Shown: piece by piece, positions 33,869 to 44,712 of the stretch | How positions within the stretch are numbered: the stretch's first letter is position 1 | How the letters are laid out: every line of letters starts with the position of its first letter | Origin: Viola odorata | Lineage: Eukaryota > Streptophyta > Magnoliopsida > Malpighiales > Violaceae | Reading direction: 5' to 3' | DNA length: 64,000 bases | NCBI GenBank assembly: GCA_963691705.1 | Contig: OY829544.1 | Location: 41,871,917 to 41,935,916, forward strand | Translations under genes and position numbers: made by a program | The notes under the pieces: model-generated | Database searches by the model: none | Seen by the model: only the letters and a program-made list of their open reading frames with translations | Told to the model about the DNA's origin: nothing

Positions 33869-34249
33869 ATGGCTGACTCTTATTTTTTGGATACAGCAGT
33901 GCGGGATTCTCCGCCAACTCCTCCAACTTCGCCGGACTCAGACAACCCTCCTCCGTCGCCTCCGTGGAGGCCGTTCGTTCGCCGGCGGGGATTTAAGAGG
34001 CAGAGGAAAAATGCCTCAAAGGTGTCTGCACCGCTTTTCAAGTATCATGCCCCTTCTGCTGAAAAGGGGGATGAACCCTCTCTTCCTCCCTATGTCTTTC
34101 CAGAAATAGCTCTCCCCTCCGCGAGCGCTGAAACGACGATGTCGACCACAGAAGAGGAGCCCGACCGATCACTGATATACGTAGGAAAGGGGAAGTCAGA
34201 CCTTTCCCTCCCTTTAGCAGGGAGCCATCGCTCTCGGATGATGATGTAG
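33869..34249 (+). CDS. Element B antisense gene 2, proline-rich basic protein
   Basis: A 126-aa ORF begins MADSYFLDTAVRDSPPTPPT and continues with Pro/Ser-rich sequence, then a basic cluster (RRRGFKRQRKNASK) that could be a nuclear localisation signal, and a Ser/Glu-rich tail. No known domain is seen. A TATA-like box at 33806 precedes it and AATAAATAA (from 34333) follows. It is unbroken. Low complexity makes it less secure than gene 1. Confidence 0.45.
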   Translation: MADSYFLDTAVRDSPPTPPTSPDSDNPPPSPPWRPFVRRRGFKRQRKNASKVSAPLFKYHAPSAEKGDEPSLPPYVFPEIALPSASAETTMSTTEEEPDRSLIYVGKGKSDLSLPLAGSHRSRMMM

Positions 34250-34562
34250 TTTATTGCTATGGTATCTCTTGGTCTGAGGGCGATTAGTTTAAAATGTCTC
34301 GTCTCTTTGTAGATGCCGTATGGCTTTCCAAAAATAAATAAGATAACCTTCCCTTTTCTTTTGTTCCCCTATCGCCTTCCTAACTCACTTCTTCGAACGT
34401 CAAGGGTTATCGTAGAGGGGGATCAGTGGCTGAGTGCAACTGTCGTTGGATTTCTAGTCAATAACCATCTTTTCTGAAAGACATAAATGATTGTCCATGC
34501 GTCTCTTTCTACTCCGCACGTGTTTCAATTCTACAGGCTGTCTTCTTCTTCAAGTTGAACCT

Positions 34563-34570
34563 TTATAAGG
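34563..34570 (+). promoter_or_regulatory. TATA-like box of antisense gene 3
   Basis: TTATAAGG lies about 190 bp before the ATG at 34759, within a CT-rich leader context. Confidence 0.45.
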
Positions 34571-34758
34571 GAAAACCCTACTCTCTTTTATCATTTTTGC
34601 TAATATTCTGCAATTTTCACACTTTCTCTCTCTCCTGTGTTTCTTCTTTCTCGAGGAAAGTCTTCACAACTGCTCACCGGTGACGACGGTCTGTTCTCTG
34701 GCTACCCCTTCCAAGCATTTTGTCTCTCTCTTGCCGTAGTTTATTTTCCCAATTCCTT

Positions 34759-36972
34759 ATGTCTCATATTGGAGCTTCTGCGAGAGTCGGAAATCCCATA
34801 GATCTCGAGGCTAGGAGAGCTCGTAGTATTTTCGATTGTGATGAAGTTTTGAGGGCGGAGTTAGAGGAGAACGGTATCACCTTCCCCTTGGGCTGTCGCC
34901 TATATATCCGTACGAAAGATATTCGGCTTCATGACGCCATGTGGGGAACGTTTCGGCTGGTTTACTTCAAGATGTTCCTCTATGGATTTCATCTCCCACT
35001 TCATACTTCTCTGATGAAGCTGCTAGACTACTACGATCTCAATCCGGTTCAAATAACTCCGCCTTCCTGGTGTGGGATTTATGCATTCCTTCGGTCATGC
35101 GAGATGAAGCGTATTTTCACTCCATCCCTTGATCTGTTCCGTACATTTTTCAAGTTGAGTTGTCGTGCCTGCTTGGTGGATATCACTCCTAGATGGAACG
35201 ACGCCGTCGTGCGATTTTTCTGGCGGAACTTCTAAGGTTTTGAAGAAAACGTGGATAATTGGAAGAATGGCTTCTTCACCCTTCGACTGCCGTCTCGCTG
35301 GTGGCGCGGAGGCTTTAATCAAACGATTGTCAGTGCCGATTGGAAAAACCCAGAAGTGTTGTCCAGCACCGATGTGTCCCATGTTTCTGCTCTGTTAGAG
35401 ATAGAAGGGCCTTTCCGCATTCGGGAATTTGCTCGGTTCAGACCCTTGAAAGAATGTGTCGTTGGTGAGTTTTTCTTTTGCCGCGTTATTGCTTCACTTG
35501 ACTTGCTATATTAATATATTCCGTTGACAGGCAGCGCGGAGGGTTGTTCTTCTGGTGGAAATAACACTCCTCTAAACGTGGTACAGCTTCAGACGTTACC
35601 TCCTTCTCCCTCGCCCGAAAGATCCAGCCACCCAATTATCCCGCCGAGAAAAAAGAGGATTAAGACTGTCGCAACGCGCAACGTTTCCGCCCAATCTTCT
35701 CGTTTTCTTAAGAATTAGTTGCCACTTCGGGGTAGGGGAGTGTCTTCGAGTCGTCCTGTGACTGAAATGATTGATAGCGATAACGAGAGCATGGATACTG
35801 GTTCCGAACTGCGTCACGCCACCCTTGACCAACGGATGAAGCTCAGGGCGAGGAAAAATGATCCAGTGGCTGAGTCATCCGAGGACAATAGTGAGGATAT
35901 GGCCGCTGAAACGGAGTGTCTCAAAAAGAAAATCCGGAAAGAAAAAACTGGTCCCCTCATTCCTCCTTTGAAGGGAGTTAACGCAGTTCCTCCTACTAAG
36001 GTCGACACTTGTCCTATCGCGAGTACCTCGTAAGTGGCGGAGGTTGTCAAGGCACCTTCCGTTGTTCCTTCCAAAACTGATGAGGTTTCCGCGGCAGTGG
36101 ACCCACCTTTGCCATCCGGTGGCCCTGATTCTCCGATTTCCTCCTGTATCCCGGACGTGACCGTGCCGGTTTCAAACCCAAACGTTCCTCCTAATCCTGT
36201 CCCGAAGAAACCTCAGCCTTTATTCCTTTCGTCGATCTCGAGCGTTGGTAATTCCGTAAAGAGTTGCTCTCCTCCCTTTATCGCCAACCTTTCTCCTCAA
36301 GGCCTTCAAGGAGATGCTGCGTTTCAGCTGGACCTGTCGTCTTTCGGTACTGACGGGCTTCGTGCTTTAGGGATATCAGATCCGCTATCACGAGATGAGT
36401 CGGTAGGGACCATAGTGGGCCAGATGTTCAGTTCTTCGAAGGACAAGGAAGAGTTCCTGCAGCGCCCTCCTGAAGTTCAACATTCACGCCTCCTGAACGA
36501 TATGCTGGCTAGCTTTCGCGAGCTGAACTATTTTCTCGAGGATCAGAGCGGCAAGGTTCGACGCTCTCCCGATTCGATGGAACAACTAGATGCCGCTTTG
36601 GCGAAGGTAACAGAGCTGTCCAAGCTTTATGATCGTACCCGGGCAGAGTTGAACGAGTGCCGCGCCGATCTTGCACGAGAAAGATCCAAAGGGAAGGCTA
36701 AAGTGGAGCTACTGGAGGCGAAACTAGTGGCGGCCGACAAAAGGAACTCTCTCTTTCGTGAAGAGATATTGTCCTGTGATGCGGATTTGGCCAAAGTACC
36801 CTCGAGGATAGCTTGGTGGAAAAATAAGACTACGGAGGTCTGTATCACTGGCTTTAAAGATCTTTATCGCCAGGGAACTGTTGATTTGACCAAGTTGTCT
36901 GATTATACTTCCAAGAAGATAAAGGATTTAGGCGAAGGCGAGGGAGATTTTCTTTCTCTCGGGGAGGAGTAG
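34759..36972 (+). pseudogene. Element B antisense gene 3, Transposase_28-like with coiled coil
   Basis: The start MSHIGASARVGNPIDLEARR leads to a domain like Pfam Transposase_28 ('putative gypsy type transposon'): FLYGFHLPLHTSLMKLLDYY, LNPVQITPPSWCGIYAFL, WRGGFNQ. A 66-bp intron (35465-35530, GTGAGT...TTGACAG) removes a frame-changing stretch and joins KECVV to GSAEGCSS in phase 1. The second exon is Ser/Pro-rich with basic clusters (PPRKKRIK), then LSSFGTDGLRALG, then a coiled coil (about 36560-36800). In-frame stops are at 35233, 35716 and 36031. AATAAA lies at 37115. It is a paralog of gene 4. Role unknown; DNA or RNA binding is only a guess. Confidence 0.7.
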
Positions 36973-37464
36973 GCGAATGGTGGCAACGATATCTGTGCCG
37001 GCCATCGACTGGTCAAGGCTGATTCTCTGGGAAGATTTTCCCATTTATTCACTTTTTCTTGTATTGTAATAACGCCTTTCCGCGGGAAACGATATTTGCA
37101 CTTCATTTTTAACTAATAAATAATCTCTGCTTTGCTTTTCCACGTTATCCCGGAGGTTACCGGCTTGGTTAACACCATTCCGCGTTATCCTCTCTAGTGT
37201 AGTATCGCTCTTGTCTTATTTAAAAAATCCCTTCTTTTCAGAGCATTTAATGCTTACGATCTTCTCATAAATGCGAGAGAAAAGTCGTCCTGGCATAGAC
37301 ACACGTGTCCATTTTTTATGGCGCCATGGGCTAGCGTGCTCTATAATTTTAGCAAAATCGAAGCGTTGCCGCGCTCTTCTAGAATTGTACTCATTGCTTG
37401 AGTCTTTTCCTTGTGATCCTCTCACGCAACGATTGCAACGTCTGTCATTTCTTTGGCTGTTAGG

Positions 37465-37474
37465 GTTATAAAAC
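37465..37474 (+). promoter_or_regulatory. TATA-like box of antisense gene 4
   Basis: GTTATAAAAC, a strong TATA match, lies about 170 bp before the ATG at 37640. Confidence 0.5.
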
Positions 37475-37639
37475 CCAATACTTATTTTCTTTTGCTTATT
37501 TTTGCCGTTCTGCTTTCTTCATATTTTCTCCAGCCGTCTTATTTTCTTTCCACCGTTCAAGGTTCTCGAAGCGCTTTCTCTCTAAGGTACCTCATATTTT
37601 CTTTCGTAATCTTCTTCATCTTTACTTTTTATTTCTGCC

Positions 37640-39976
37640 ATGGCTAAGACTCGCCGTTCTGAGTCGAGATCTGCCGATGAGAAAAAGATGGATGCTACAG
37701 TTAGTAGTATCACCTCTGAGGTCGCTCTTAGTGAGCATTTAGCCGCACATAATGCTGTTATCCCTGATGGTTATAAGGCCACCGTTGCCCCTGAGTCGGT
37801 ACGCTTGAATAGCGTTTTGACGGGCAAGCGTAGGGTCCTGTACACACAAATGTTCCGTTACGATTTCCAGCTTCCCATCAACTCTTTCATAAAATAGTTG
37901 CTCATTGTCTGCAATTTGAATCCTGTTCAATTAGCTCCAAATGCGTACTGCTGCGTTTATGCCTTCTTAGAACTTTGTAAATATAAGGGGATCACTTCCC
38001 CTTCTCTTTTACTGCTTAAATCAGTTTTTAAGCTGATGAAGTGTCGGGGAGTGATAACGATATCGCCCCGTTATGACGATGACTCACTCAAGTCCTTCAC
38101 TTGGAAACTTCTCCATATTGAGTCCTCTGTCGATGCTTGGAAGAAAGAGTTCTTTGTGATAGATCTTCCTGAAGACCCCGGTTCCTGGTGGCGGTCTGGG
38201 TTTAACCAAGACGTCAAGGACAACGTCTGGGGTCGACCGGAGACTCTTCCTCAGAGCGAACAAGTCTGGTTAGACAAACTTCTTCAACTGGAAATCAGCG
38301 CTCATATCCGCTATGTGGTGTGCAGAGTCGATATGAAGGCCTGCGTTAGACGTGAGTGTCGAGTCGCTTCCTTCTTTATTATCACTGATACTAATGCTAA
38401 CGTTATTTTGTCATCATGCAGCGACAGATCCCAACTACAAGCCTGAAAATGTTAGGAGGCGACTGAAAAGGGCCCAGGAAAGAGAAGAAAAAGAGAAGGC
38501 CACCTCTACGGAAGCTACCGATAACTCCACTGTTCTACCTGCTATTTCCGTGAGCCTTGCTCAAGTATCTTCTTCCTCAGCTGGTTAGGGGAATACCAAC
38601 ATCCCTTCGGGTATTCCTATTGTAACCATCGCTGCCCCTTCTGCTCGGCCGTCTCCTTCTAAAGCCCCTAGGGTTCCTAACAAAGGAAAAAGGAAGAGAA
38701 GAACAAGGAGTGTTGCTGCTCTTACTCCTTCTCCAGATGCGGCAACTTCTTCTGAAGTGCCTCCTCTTGACACAACTATTGTGAGTGTGCTTTTCATCCA
38801 CGATACGTTATACCTTGATGGCAGGCGTTAGTTTACCCATTTCTCTTATCATTGTTTATGTTGGGTTCCTTGCAGGATACTGCCGCTGTTTCTACTTCCG
38901 CGTCCCCCCTAGGCGAGATGGACATGGGTTATGTGCTGGTTGGCTCTAAGAAGAGATCCCGGCCGGAGGGTGAGGGTGGAAGCTTATCTTCTACTGTTGC
39001 TGGGGCGGAAGTCGGACCGGACAACACCTTTGTTTCTATGGATGCTCCCCAGACTCACCCTTCTGGGTTTTTGGTGAACATGGGTGGGGCTGAGACTTTC
39101 GGGGCTTCACCCAATTCCTTCGGTGGGCCTGTTCATACATATGGTCCTAACTCGGGCTACCATCCTCACGGTTCCTATGCCGTCCAAGGGGGTTCTTTTT
39201 CTCAAGTCCACCCTCCTGTCCCTCTGGCCTTTGTGCCCTCAAGCATTCCTTTATCGCAACGTTGTGGCGAAGGGGCCTCCACCTTCGACTATGCTGCGGA
39301 CCTAAGTTCCTCGAGTGAGCCTGGTACTGTGACTCACCAAGTGGGCTTATATGATTTTCGCAATTCAGGCTTAACGGCTCTTGGGGGAGATGGTTCAGTT
39401 GAGGTTTTGGCTTTCTTGGCAGCCCAAATACTGTCGACCGCCACTGAGTAGGAAGCCTTCCTCTCGTAGACAGATGATGATAAGGCGAATTCGCTACGCT
39501 CTAATCTCTTTTCCAATTTTGTGAAATTTCACTACTGGACAGAGCACGCACAACGTCAGGCTGCTTCTCTTACTGCGTCCCTTTCTGAAATTTCGCGAGA
39601 GCGAAATGAAAAGAATAAGTTGCTGGAGGAACGCACTCGCTTGTTACTAGCTCAGCAGGAGCTGTCGGGGCAAGTGTCCACCCTTAATGCAAAGAATGTC
39701 GTGCTGGAAGGAGAGAAGTTATCCTTGGCGAGGGAGAAAACTGCCCTGGAGGAAGAGAGAGTCGCTCTGACGGAGGACTCAGCCGATAAGAGCCTGTGGC
39801 ACGTCAAGCGGACGGCCACTATCTTGGTTGAATGCTTTGAAGAGGTCCATGGAGCAGATGCGTACAAAGGTGACGAGGTTACAAAGGCCTTCAAACAGAA
39901 GTCTGCCGACCTTAATGAAGCGGGTTTTCGCCGAGCTAAGGCGGAGGGTTGGAAACGGAGGAACCCCGAGGGTTGA
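37640..39976 (+). pseudogene. Element B antisense gene 4, Transposase_28-like with coiled coil
   Basis: Exons are 37640-38351, 38422-38780 and 38876-39976, with introns of 70 bp (GTGAGT...ATGCAG, phase 1) and 95 bp (GTGAGT...CTTGCAG, phase 0); both keep frame. It starts MAKTRRSESRSADEKKMDAT. The Transposase_28-like part includes MFRYDFQLPINSFIK, LNPVQLAPNAYCCVYAFLEL, FTWKLLHIESSVDAWKKEFF and WWRSGFNQD. Exon 2 is basic and Ser/Ala-rich. Exon 3 has HQVGLYDFRNSGLTALGGDG, FHYWTEHAQRQ and a long coiled coil (39590-39790), ending KAEGWKRRNPEG. In-frame TAGs are at 37895, 38586, 39449 and 39467. Element A's antisense gene is its ortholog. Confidence 0.75.
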
Positions 39977-39979
39977 CCC

Positions 39980-41236
39980 ATTCCCAAACTTTGCCGCCTC
40001 TTCTGCAGCCATCGTGCTTTTTGTTTTTTGCCTCCGCAGCATTACTGTTTTGGTCTTTGGAACTTGTGACCTCTCTAAGGCACTTTTGTGCATTTAAACA
40101 GTTTATATCTTTTTTGCTGCCTTTTCTCTTTCTTTAGCTTTTACCTTCTGAAACTCCCTGACATCGCTACCATCCGGGCGATATAATATGCTTACTTTCT
40201 CGAGCAGGCTCGTAGCGTTTCATCAACAAATATCGCTGAGGTCAGTATAGGGTTAGTTTTCCCGGCGAGTCTCATAGTATCGCCGCTTGTGCAGTCATCA
40301 ATCTTTCTGCTACTCGAAAGGTATTCTGCACATTCTCAATTGTAAACCATCAGTAGCATAACGGGTTACAAGAGATAGTAATTACCCGTAGGAGCCTTTC
40401 CGCTGCTGTCATAGGACATTAGTATGGAAACTGCATGAATCGCTTTTTCTGTCAGCTCTACTTCACTAGGGATTGCGCTTCTAGTTACTAGCTGGAATTT
40501 TGCGATTTTTGCGTTTTCATCTTTCCATGATCGGCCTGGAAAGTGCCCTCACTTAGTGAGCCGTCGGATCGGGACAGGCCGTCACAAGGATAGGACTTTT
40601 CACTTTCAGGCGTTGTCCTCGCGTCTAGAATCATGTCCTTACTTAGTAGACCCACTACACTAGTCTGGTCACTAAGAGGGGACTTTTCGTTTCTAGAATG
40701 GAGTTACTATTTCCTTGGGGCGTGCCTTGTCTTGATGGGTCGTCTCCACGAGAACGGTCATTACAAGAAAAGGGCTTTTTCACTCCCAGGGATTCCCGGG
40801 TTGTGCCCTCACTTAGTGAGCCATCTGATCAGGACCGACATTCACAAGGATAGGACTTTTCACTCCCCGGGGGCGCTCGGGATCTTTCAATCCCAACGCT
40901 AGTTCAAGGCATCCTGGGTCGTGCCCTCACTTAGTGAGCCATCTGATCAGGACCGGCATTCACAAGGATAAGACTTTTCACTCCCAGGTGCCCCCTTTTC
41001 TATCTGCACAAAAAACAACCACAAACACCCAAGGAAGCTCTCTCAGGGAGCGTTAGCTAAGGTTAGGGTTGGCATCAGCCAAAGGTGCAGATAGCTCAAG
41101 GTCTAGGATAATATAATTTCAAACGAGCAATATTCCAAGAGTTAGATAGGGGAGTACCATCGAGCGTCTCCAGATGATAGGCTCCTTTTCCGATAACTCG
41201 GGTAACGCGATATGGTCCATCCCAGTTTGGGCTGAG
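39980..41236. other. Element B spacer between antisense gene 4 and integrase
   Basis: The two convergent transcription directions meet here. No gene is seen. The part 40540-40990 is a tandem repeat (separate entry). Confidence 0.5.
40540..40990. repeat. Imperfect tandem repeat after the integrase gene
   Basis: The block GTGCCCTCACTTAGTGAGCC, then 'atctgatcaggacc', 'cattcacaaggataggacttttcactcccagg' occurs at about 40550, 40803 and 40921, with a degenerate unit near 40640. CTCACTTAGTGAG is itself palindromic. Related sequence follows element D inside element A at 59840-60020, so it belongs to the family. Confidence 0.65.
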
Positions 41237-44200
41237 CTACCCCATACGTTGACCAGCCGCTCGTTTGTCTCTGAGCACCAGGTCGCCTGCCTTTAGCAAC
41301 CGTTCTTTGACGCGCCTGTTATGGTAATGAGCCATCTTTCGTTTGTAGTGTTGCGTTTTCAAGAGGGTTTCTACTCGGACCTCTAGTAACGCATCAAGGT
41401 TAGCTCGTAACCTTTCCTCATTCAGCTCCTTTCGGAAGTGGGCCACTCGTAGGCTCATGGTACCGATTTCTACCGGCGTAACAGCCTCGGTTCCGAAAGC
41501 CAATGCGAAAGGTGTTTCTCCTGTACTGGTTTTAACGGTCATGCGGTACGCCCACATCACATATGGCAGCTCGTCAGCCCATTTCTTTTTAGACCCCTCC
41601 AGATTTTTCTTAATGCCACTGAGGATGCTCCGATTTGTCACTTCTGCTTGTCCATTGGTTTGGGGGTGAGCCACGGAAGAGAATCGTTGCTCTATCCCGA
41701 ATTTCGAGCATTGGTCTTTGAAGAATTGGCTGGTGAACTGTGCCTCGTTATCGTTGATTAGGATACGGGGTACGCCAAACCTCATGATAACTTGGTGCTT
41801 GAAGAAACGCTAAGTTTTTTCCAGCGTGATGTTGGCGACCGCTTCAGCCTCCGCCCACTTAGTAAAGTAGTCCACTGCCACTATTACAAATTTTAGTCGG
41901 GACCTTGCCTTTGGAAACGGACCTAGGATATCGATCCCCCACTTAGCAAAAGGACAAGGAGCGATGATCTCGGATATTTCAGTGGCGGGACGTCGAGGAC
42001 TTTTAGAGAACTCCTGACATTTCTAGCAAGTTTGCACATAGTCATGGCAATCTTTTTGGATAGTGGGCCAATAGAATCCAGATCTGAAGCCTTGTGCAGC
42101 CAGGGTGCTGCCCGATACATGCATACCGTATATTCCTTCATGAATTTCGCGTAACGTGTGAAGACCCTCTTGTTCCGTTATGCATTTGGCCGCTGGGTGC
42201 GAAAAGCATCTTCGAACCAGGTCCCCGTCATAATACGTGCAGCGAGCTGCCTGTCTCAGAACTCTTTTCTTTTCAGCGATATTCTCAGGCAGTTCTTCGT
42301 GTTTTAAGTATTTGATTATGGGGACTCGCCAGTCGTTCTCGAGTTCTTCCACACACAGAGATGCTTGCTCTTCCATGAAGGAGGGTACAGGTAATTCTCG
42401 GTAATACACGCCTTTGGGTATGGATGCTTCTGGGTTTGCAGCCAGCTTGGCAAGGTTGTCAGCTTCGGCATTGTCCTCTCGGGGAATGTGCTCAAAACTG
42501 ACTTGCATGCCTTCTTTCTTTATTTCTAATAGCTCCCGCATCACTTTAGCGAGATACTGGACCATGATGGGCTCCCGAGCTTGAGAGCGCCCCAAGACCT
42601 GGTCGATCACTAGTTTGGAGTCACCACAAATTTTCAGACGCAGATCTCCTGTTCTTTCGGTATCGTGCCTACCTTTAGATGAAAGGCTTCTCCCTATCCG
42701 GAGTCCGGCGAGTAACGCCTCATATTCTGCCGCATTATTGGATAATGGCTGCAGGATTCAGATAGCGTATTGTATTCGCATATCGTTCGGCCCATTTATA
42801 AAGATTCCTGCTCCATCTGATTCTTGATTTTTAGCCCCATCTACATGAATGATCCAGAGGTCCGTATAAGCCTCCGAAAACGGGAGATCCAAGTCTGCAT
42901 CCTTTAGAATGTGACTTACAAAATATACAGGGCGGTGCGTGTGGCTATCGTCGCGAACGAGGACGACACTAACCACTTCGTCGGCAGCGCCGAGGTATAA
43001 ATATAAAGTATCGCCCCGCTCCGGCCTTGTCAGCAGTAGGTCGGACGATAGGTAGTCTTTTAGGCTGACGAATGCCTCCTCGCATTCCGGGGTCCACCCA
43101 AAGGATGCTTTCTTGCGTATAACTTTGAAAAAAGGTAGACACTTCTCGCCTTGCTTGGAAATAAAGCGCCCTAGGGCGATAACGCGCCCTGTTAGCCTTT
43201 GTACTTCCTTAAAGGTTCTCGGAGATATCATGTCTTGTATGGCTTTAATCTTTGACGGATTAGGCTGGATTCCTTTTTGGTTGACCACGTAGCCCAGGAA
43301 TTTTCCGGTCTGAAACGCGAACATACTATTTCATCATTTCATCATGTCTTGTTCAGTTTCATACTGTGCCATTTCATCATGTCAAAGACTTCTTTTAGAT
43401 CCCGCAAGTGATCCTGAAAGCTAGCGCTTTTTACCAGTATATCATCAACGTAGGCTTTCACATTTCTCCCTATTTGTTCTTCGAATATCTTGTTTGCCAT
43501 ACGTTGGAACGTCGCCCCCGCGTTCTTTAGCCCAAATGGCATCGCCTTATAACAGTAAGTGGTCGTAGGAGTGATGAAGGCAGTCTTCTCTTCATCTTCA
43601 ATGGCCATGGGAATTTGGTGATACCCGGAGTTGGCGTCAAGTGAACTCAAATATGCGTACCCGGCAGTCTGATCGACTAATTGGTCAATGCGGGGAAGCG
43701 GGTAGCAGTCCTTGGGGCAGGCATCGTTCAAATTGGTGAAGTAGATACACATACGCCAGTCTCCATTGGACTTAGGGATGAGGACTGGGTTGGCTAACCA
43801 GGTGGGGTACTGAACTTCGCGGATGAAACCAACGTCAAGGAGCTTTGCTACTTCTTTATCAACAGCTAAGGCTTTTTCCTTAGAGAACGCGCACCGCTTT
43901 TGCTAGATCGACTTAGCGCCAAGGTCAACGTTGAGTCGGTGCTTGGCTATTTCTCGCGATATACCCGGCATGTCTGCGGGTTTCCATGCAAATTCTCCTC
44001 GACACTTGTTCAATAACCAGGCCAACTGAAGGTTTTCTTCTAAACTGAGCCTTTCGCTGACAAGGAAGTCTGCTTTTTCTATGCCGATTACTGGTACGGG
44101 CACCATTTTGTCAGGAGGTTGAGCGCGCTTCTCACCGCCTTGTTCATATGGGTCCGCTGTTATACATACATACCTATCACAACCCTTTTGAGTCATGAGC

Positions 44201-44667
44201 AGGTAACATTCGGCCGCCAATTTTTGATTGCCCTTTATCGCTACCACTCCGTCCCAGGAGGGGTATTTCATCTTCAAATGCTTCTGACATATTACCGCTC
44301 CAAAGCGGTTGAGAAAAGGTCATCTGAGTATGACATTGTAGGGCAAGTTTAAATCCACGACAAGGAATAACAGATCCTCTGACCGCTTGGAGGTGTCTTC
44401 TCTGAAGTACATGGGCAGAGTAGTTATCCCTGTAACTGGGATTGGGATCCCGTCCACCCCAATTATGGGTTTCTTGCAAGGTATCAATTCGTTGTCGGGT
44501 CGTTTCATGAGATTGTACGCTTCCAGCGAGAAGAGGTTCACGGCACTTCCGTTATCTATGAGAGTTCTTCTGACTCCGTGACTGGCAATGATGGGCGTAA
44601 CCACCAACGCATCATTATGCGGATAGACAACGCCTTTCTCGTCCTCTTCGGAGAAGGCTAACACCAT
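41237..44667 (-). pseudogene. Element B pol (Tat-type Ty3/gypsy)
   Basis: From right to left: protease with intact active site IDNGSAVNLFSLEAYN (near 44560); reverse transcriptase with LNDACPKDCYPLPRID, LSSLDANSGYHQIP and active site KAYVDDILV (near 43440); an archaeal-type RNase H (IIHVDGAKN, SNNAAEYEALLAGLRIG, CGDSKLVIDQVLG); integrase with RSGFYWPT, catalytic INDNEAQFTSQF and HPQTNGQAEVTNRSI. The second RNase H is diagnostic of Tat elements. Several stops and shifts break it (for example near 43340, 42758 and 41785), and the segment linking reverse transcriptase to the second RNase H is shortened (KDADLDLPFSEAYTDLW). Integrase residues shown are intact. B cannot move on its own proteins. 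Confidence 0.9.
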
Positions 44668-44712
44668 GCGATCTAGAATGCTTATCGTTTCACCTTTCTT
44701 TGTCGCGCCATC

